Under the pieces are notes generated by a model that worked only from the letters and a program-made list of their open reading frames with translations, did not search any database and had not been told where the DNA came from. A stretch of 64,000 bases of DNA, from NCBI GenBank assembly GCA_916610825.1, contig OU744452.1:18439103-18503102 (forward strand). The letters are read 5' to 3'. Of the stretch, positions 57,966-64,000 are shown piece by piece. Every line of letters starts with the position of its first letter. Positions within the stretch are counted from its first letter, which is position 1. Origin of the DNA: Haliclystus octoradiatus. Taxonomy: Eukaryota > Cnidaria > Staurozoa > Stauromedusae > Haliclystidae. The translations under genes and the position numbers were made by a program.

Positions 57966-58935
57966 CTTAATATCTCTGAGTAAGAAGGATTACGGTCCTT
58001 TTAGGAGGAGGGTCCGCATGTTTCATATTTCATTTTTTCATATTAAATATCTCATTCAAAAAATCAACAAATATTAATTATTCATGATCTTTTTAATATT
58101 TTCAAGTTTCAAAACATTCAAGATTAGTAATACTATCATGTTTCATCATAAAAATCTTCAAATGTGTATTATTCTCTGGACCAACATTTCATGTTCGATG
58201 CAATCCTATAGGGGTCCTAATCTCTGGTATGCAAAGTCGAATTTGTGGCTTTCTATCAGAGGAATAACTTTGGCACGGATTTAACGCCGAAACAGAAAGG
58301 CAGCTGTCTCCTACAATATTGCTTCAATCAGTAGCTAATTGATTCAATTCGGCAGTAAATTGATTATTTTCTTCATTAGGAATCCTCGGTTATATTTAGC
58401 AACAAATGTTGAAATAAAGCAATGAAATATTCTGTCGCTAATCAAAATAACTTGTGCATGATTTAACAATTTTGCCGGTTTTAAACTGAATCGCTGTTTC
58501 CTAATCATTAACTTGCGGCATTGATTTAATCTCATTAATTCTACGTCAATAAACGATTACCCATAAAATAGCTTCAACGGGAGCTTGAACCTCATTCACT
58601 CTCTCCGCTCCAACTCTACACAACGAAAACTTTTATTACAACATGATCTCACAATTAGGTCAACATTTTTAAGAGGTTCTCTAATCAACTCGGAATGCTG
58701 ATGATCACCATATATATATATATATATATTGTGTATGTCATTTTATTCCTTTTTCATAATTATGTAATTGTTAATCCTGTCCATATAGATTAAATTTGAA
58801 ACATTGACATATAACTTATGACGTTATATGAGCAAATGATTATGATGACGATGTTTGTCTAGGCTCACTCCATAACGGCCCTCAACTCCATGAATACGCT
58901 CCGATGAGGGCCTAATAAAATTCGGCTAGCTAAGT
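57966..58935. other. Gene-free interval with (AT)n
   Basis: AT-rich without credible exons; (AT)n at about 58710-58730. The segment near 58865 resembles dispersed sequence at 49730 (CATAACGGCCCTC). Confidence 0.5.
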
Positions 58936-58939
58936 GATG

Positions 58940-59939
58940 CGTTCAGAATGGCTCAGGCTGAAAACATCTACATGGCCAATCACAGAGCAGAACGTTTTGT
59001 GGTAGGCATAAACTCAATGATGATTGGCTCTTGTACTTCAAGAAAACAAAGGAAATTTCTTTGCATTCATTGTTTCCAACCAAAGAGAAAACAGTATTGG
59101 ATACCCATTGGCAGTCAATATGAACAATCTGGCAGATATGTTTGCTGACTTTTTTCTTTCTAAAATAGATAGCTTTCGAAATAATCTAGCAGAGAAAAGC
59201 ATTGGAAGAGCAAATCCATATCCAGATGAGAACCTACAACATTGTGCAGACGAGTTTCGTGATTTCACTAATGTTTTCTGTAAAGATGTACAAGAAATAG
59301 TAAAAGGAATAATGAAGAAATCATGTGAAATGGACCATATACCCGCATCTATGAAAAAATCTGTGGAAAAAATATCTCAACAAAACGATCATTTAAATAT
59401 GGCGTTCCACGAGGGAGCGTCCTAGGACCCCTTCTATTCCTTTCATATATTTCACCACCACGAGACATCATCAGTAGTCATGGCATTCAATATCATTTAT
59501 ATGAAGACGATATTCAGCTATGCGCCAGCTTCAAAACAACATCAACAACTGAGGTGGACATTTCGAAATCACGCATTGAGCAATGTGTGCGTGATATCGA
59601 TGCATGGATGACACATAACGACATGAAACTTAATACACAGAAAACGGAACTGATAGTTATTAGTGGAAAACAGCGCGTGAAATCGAAATTATCAAATCTA
59701 ACGATTGGCCAAGAAATCATCAGCACATAGCAAATTGTAAAAAGCATTGGAATTACTCTTAACTCTGAAATATCAATGGAACATCAAGTTAACAAAGTGT
59801 GCAAGACATGCTATTGCCATCTACGCAAAATATCCAAAATCAGAAGATACCTCACAAGAGAAGCTGCAGAGTCTATCATACATGCTCTCATTACATCAAG
59901 ATGAGATTTCTGCAATTCTTTGTTATACAACATTCCAAC
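58940..59939 (+). pseudogene. L2-like LINE fragment cut by the duplication junction
   Basis: LADMFADFFLSKIDSF and VQEIVKGIMKKSCEMDHIP (pre-RT region) are followed, after an internal deletion near 59400, by YGVPRGSVLGPLLFLS, YEDDIQLCASF, DMKLNTQKTEL and RYLTREAAESIIHALITSR. The Y-x-DD motif is kept as YEDD but stop codons follow (59728, 59902). The reading ends at YNIP where the second tandem unit begins at 59940, so the LINE's 3' end is missing at the junction. Confidence 0.8.
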
Positions 59940-60026
59940 AAGTCGCCAATGGAATACGCTGATTGGTGGTTCAAGGTCTGCTAGTGACTATTCCGAGAAC
60001 GTGGTAGCATTGTCCACAAAAATGTT

Positions 60027-60115
60027 TCCGTCGAACCGGAGTCGAACCAGTGACCTAAGGATTTCTGTGTTACAGCCGCTACAGTCCTCCGCTCTACCAA
60101 CTGAGCTATCGACGG
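60027..60115 (-). tRNA. tRNA-Tyr (GTA) with 16-nt intron, second copy
   Basis: Identical in sequence and intron to the gene at 51239-51327, as part of the tandem unit. It starts about 90 bp inside the duplication junction. Confidence 0.95.
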
Positions 60116-60689
60116 ATATTTTGACCATCTCCATGTGCAATAGCTTAATCAAATAATTCCACTGCAAGCAAATCTGAAGTCTGTGTAGAAATATAATCCT
60201 TCAGAAAATTATTCAATCACAGTGATAGATTGTATAAAATTAAATGGTAAGGCGAAATAGTCTTATTGCTTACAAAATAATGTGGACCGATTATTCCATA
60301 ATGGCACTTCAACCACTTTCAGCGCTGTTCAGCAGAAGAAGGGATAAAATGAGGAATTACTCTAAACCTATATTGCCATTGACACTTGGAAGTATGCCTT
60401 AATGTAATTTTCTCCTCCAAATATTTGTCTATATATTTCTCAAGCATAATTGTTGGTCAATAAAGAGAATGACTCGACGGCTTTGCTGTAAATTTGATCA
60501 TGTTGAAACTCTGTGCCATTTTTTGAAAGTTATTAATCGACCGATTATTGATTATGTCAAAACAAGCCGGTTAATCGGTAAAACCGTTTATTTCTGATTA
60601 ATACGGCTCATCTCTAACAATAACCTTGCTGAGTTAATATAATGTTGATTTTTTGTATAAAGCATATTTGATTTTGCTTCTAACCATAG

Positions 60690-62600
60690 GTTGCGGTGGT
60701 CTTCTATATGGAAAAACCAAAGGAACAATTAATACTCCAGGATACCCTCTTTTATTTCGTTCTCATCTACGTTGTCGCTGGATCATCAATGCACCTTATA
60801 ATGATTCAACTATTAAAATTCGTTTACTGCAATTTGAAAAGTCTAGTTGGCTAGATATGTGCAAGTAAGTTATAAAATTTAAGAACTAAAACGATTATCA
60901 CTCATTATTATCATACCATTGTCAAACATTGGCAATAGTGCCCCAACTCTTGCTAAAGAGATGGCTCTAATTATTAAAGTTTATATTGATGTAAGATTTA
61001 CAACATTTTAAGAAAAACTGCAAAGAAATTGCATCAGATGTATAGCTTTAAATTCAGCCAAATCTAACCCATCAACGCTGTAGTTATAGTTATTACTATA
61101 GACTTCAACATGACTTGGTTTATTCAATAGAATGGAGAAAATGACAATAAAAGATGAAAACTCAAAAAAGATTGCAGAAGTTTGTGATAATAGCGTTTCG
61201 AATGAACTGGAAATCAATAGTCGGAAAGCATCAATATATTTTCGTGGAGATGGCTTTCGAGGATTTGGATTCTTAGCTAAATGGAATGTAGAACATCAGC
61301 TTCAAAATATGAAAGGTTAGCATAAAGTATCCCTTTTCCAAAATCATTTTCATCATGCTTCCATGATTACTACTTGAGGAATGCTTGATAACACTAGCGA
61401 AGTATTAGAAGACATGCGTGAATATTGAAATATTGAAAGAACAATGTTGTTTTCAGTGTATATGATTTCAAGTTTTTTTTAGTCCAATGATCGTTGGTGG
61501 ACTGCTCAACTTTCATATTTATTCATTTTAGGGATGATGTGTGGTAAAGCTGACTTCTATCACACTCCAACATCACGCAAAAGAAGAGTTGTTGGCGGGA
61601 ATGAAGCAGAGAAGAATTTTTGGCCGTGGCTAGTGCAGGTAAAAAATATTTACTTTAAAGAAAGAGAATGCTCGCCTGTTCCACAATCAAACAATAACCA
61701 CTGATGCAATATCTGCATATTGGATTGAGTCCTGTAATTTCTTGTTGTTGTGATTTTATAGTACAATAGTTATTGGCTGTGTCATGGCAGCTGACCAGCT
61801 GCTGAAGTCGAAATAGTTATCGTCGTCTAAAATGATATTAAATCATTGTGAGTAGTCTGAGTGCTGGGGGGTCGGATTACTCGTCTATGCACACATGTTT
61901 GTGTTTGTCTCTCAATGTGTTTATGTCCTTCAACAAGCTTGCATTTGTGCTTATGGATTGACCATCACTTATCATATAGTTAACTGAAAATGGAATATTG
62001 CATTATACATGAAAGTATTCAATAATAAATTATTGGGTGTTCCTATAGCAATACATTCTAGATTCTACCAGAGCCTTGCCTTGTGTGCCGCTCTCAGCTC
62101 CAATTGGACAGATGCAATTCACGTGATTATATTGATTTCATTCCGTCAAACGCATGCTTGCGAAATTTGAACAAGTTCAAAAGCAAAACCTCGTTTTCAA
62201 TGGCATTAGAATGGCGATTTTTGAGCCCAAAAATTTGCGTCTCCCAACTCTTATAAATAGATGGATCTGGTTTCTACACATTGACCAATAAATGTTTTTA
62301 TTTCAAATCTCTACATAGGTTGTTGCAATACTATCAGAAATTGGAAACCAGAGATCATTAGTTCGATGCGGTGGTACTATCATATCAGATCGCTGGATAA
62401 TTACCGCAGCCCACTGTGTTGAGTTTAATTGGCCAGCATTACATTACCAAATAAGATTACCAACATATTCTACTAATTCTATTGGTGGCGATATGGTCGA
62501 AGTGGAATCATTAGTTATTCATCCTAAATATACTGGTGGCTTGTATCATGATATCGCATTGATTAAAACAAAGCGAGCGATTGATTTCGACTATTATCAG
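60690..62600 (+). CDS. Second CUB-serine protease copy, exons 3-6 (5' exons absent, 3' exon beyond window)
   Basis: Exons 60690-60864, 61131-61315, 61532-61638, 62319-62600 are identical to exons 3-6 of the upstream gene. They encode the second CUB, the KRR|VVGG activation site and the His and Asp of the triad; the exon with the catalytic Ser would start at 64084. No counterpart of the signal-peptide exon or the first CUB exon lies between 55706 and 60690; that space holds LINE and TIR elements. Either the copy is headless, or transcripts from the upstream promoter splice exon 2 into it (both junctions are phase 1), or the duplication is an assembly artefact. Confidence 0.75.
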
Positions 62601-64000
62601 GTCAGTATGTTATATCTATATTCATTTCATTCATTCATTTTTTCTTTGTATAAAGTAAACCATAAGATGTAGTTTTTCACAGGTAAGCAAAGGGAAATTA
62701 TATATTAATTTAATTTACACTGATTGGCAGAATTTACATTCAACAAAAAATATCTTATAGACAATTAGAGAGGTTGAAATGACAACGCTAGCATTTTGAA
62801 TCAATCAAAGGCTAGGGCACATTTGCCGTGTCTGTATACATATTTATGCAAGGAAGAATGTCGGAAGAAACAAGTGTAGTGCGGAAAGCACGAACCTCCT
62901 ACGCGAGTGCTTTCAACGATTTACTAATGTCTTCCAACTTTACTGAATGTAGTGAATATGAAAACAAACATTTGCGAACGTATGACAACAACCCTTTTAT
63001 TAAGTAAGACAAATATCAGAATCGAAGATTGTTTAAATTGCTAAGCTCGTTCGAATTTTGAGTTAATGATTTCAAATTGAATTTCATTTCTATGTATCAA
63101 TAAACGTTTGTCAATATTATTTATTTATTGATACCTTTCCTATTCCTCTTCAGCTTTGAGATCTTTGAGTCACTGACAACATTTTATCATCAAATTTCAA
63201 GGGGAAATTTTGAGAAATGTTTATCCCAGAATTTCCAGACTCAGGAAAAAACCAATCAAATTGCATAATTGCATGCGAATATTACATCATATTTTTGTAA
63301 TGCTTTTGTTGTTATCGTGGAATGAACTAAGCTATAACATACAAAGGGCTCATGTATGCTCATGATGGATTCTGCATTTGAAATATGGCTCCATATTTCA
63401 AACAATTTTTCAAGCATTAATGCTGGTCATTGTAGACTCATTAACGAAACTTATTGCGTTGATGACTGCATTAGACGGTGGTTGATAGCAAGTGCAACTT
63501 AATCTTATATTTGTCATTTATCTTATCTATCTTATATCCTATATTATACAGTGTCATCTGTTTAGCTTATGCAAGTCAAAATTGTCAATGATTTCCAACA
63601 GGATTTTCATTATTATCCAAATTGGCATTTTTCCAGATTTTTTTAACAAACACTTTATAGCTTATAGGGTTTCAATAAGCGGAATGTGTCAATAGTAATA
63701 CAGAGGTAGTGATATTAACGTTTAGGGACATTTCGTCCAGAGTCAAGTACTGTTTTAATCGTATACAGCATAGATAATGTGATATAGAATCGCTTCTATT
63801 GTATATGTAATACTTGAGAACTTTTATGAAATTCTTGATTCAATTGTTAAGTTATTAATCAAAGTAAAATTGTCGATATGTTTGAACATTGAAAAGAAAA
63901 TGAAATTTACTTATCCGAATTGCGCTTAAGTTCCTTACTCTGTATAACCCTGGACTGTAACACAAAATGTAATGCTAGTATTATATATATCATTGAACCA

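Larger units (their letters stand above)
51152..59939 (+). repeat. 8788-bp tandem duplication, first unit
   Basis: Sequence from AAGTCGCCAATGG at 51152 is repeated from 59940 with a constant offset of 8788 to the window end (at least 4061 bp compared). Reading in parallel I found one difference (G at 54419, A at 63207) and no indels. The unit holds tRNA-Tyr, protease exons 3-7, a LINE 3' end, a 1.6-kb TIR element and an L2-like LINE. The left junction sequences diverge sharply (51151 G versus 59939 C). Confidence 0.9.
59940..64000 (+). repeat. 8788-bp tandem duplication, second unit (runs off the window)
   Basis: Copy of 51152-55212, one substitution found (63207). It includes tRNA-Tyr, protease exons 3-6, the hAT-like remnant and the family-A MITE fragment. 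The expected copy of protease exon 7 would start at 64084, outside the window. Confidence 0.9.

Overview
This is AT-rich nuclear DNA from an animal, not bacterial or viral sequence. The evidence is spliced genes with GT-AG introns and consistent phases, an intron-containing tRNA-Tyr, tRNA-derived SINEs, LINEs, Penelope-like retroelements and many TIR elements. Secreted CUB/trypsin, PAN-like and fucolectin-type domains fit a marine invertebrate (a tunicate or similar deuterostome is possible), but I cannot fix the species from the sequence.

Layout. 0-13 kb: a minus-strand secreted lectin-like region with two paralogous signal-peptide + PAN-like exons (3231-3545, 12583-12906) and a fucolectin (FTP) exon (7478-7756), among two 3-bp-TSD MITEs and several fold-back repeats. 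14-21.5 kb: a retroelement cluster holding an intact 1046-residue LINE ORF (minus), a Penelope-like GIY-YIG fragment (minus), a palindrome carrying four hammerhead ribozyme cores, and a broken CR1-like LINE (plus). 21.8-32.6 kb: an R3HCC1/R3HCC1L orthologue in at least nine exons, its introns filled with SINEs, a hAT-like MITE and other TIR elements. 34.2-36.5 kb: a two-exon DCAF17 orthologue. 36.6-45 kb: mostly repeats. 45.0-55.7 kb: a seven-exon secreted protease, signal peptide-CUB-CUB-chymotrypsin fold, 547 residues. 51152-59939 is followed by a near-perfect direct copy from 59940 to the window end, offset 8788 bp, which repeats a tRNA-Tyr gene and protease exons 3-6.

The most interesting signals are (1) paired hammerhead ribozymes on both strands of a palindrome at 17951-18500 beside a Penelope-like endonuclease fragment, with compensatory changes in all three stems between copies and decayed relatives elsewhere in the window; (2) the 8.8-kb tandem duplication, which makes a protease copy with no visible signal peptide or first CUB; and (3) the protease S1 pocket, which appears to carry Gly189/Asp226 instead of Asp189/Gly226.
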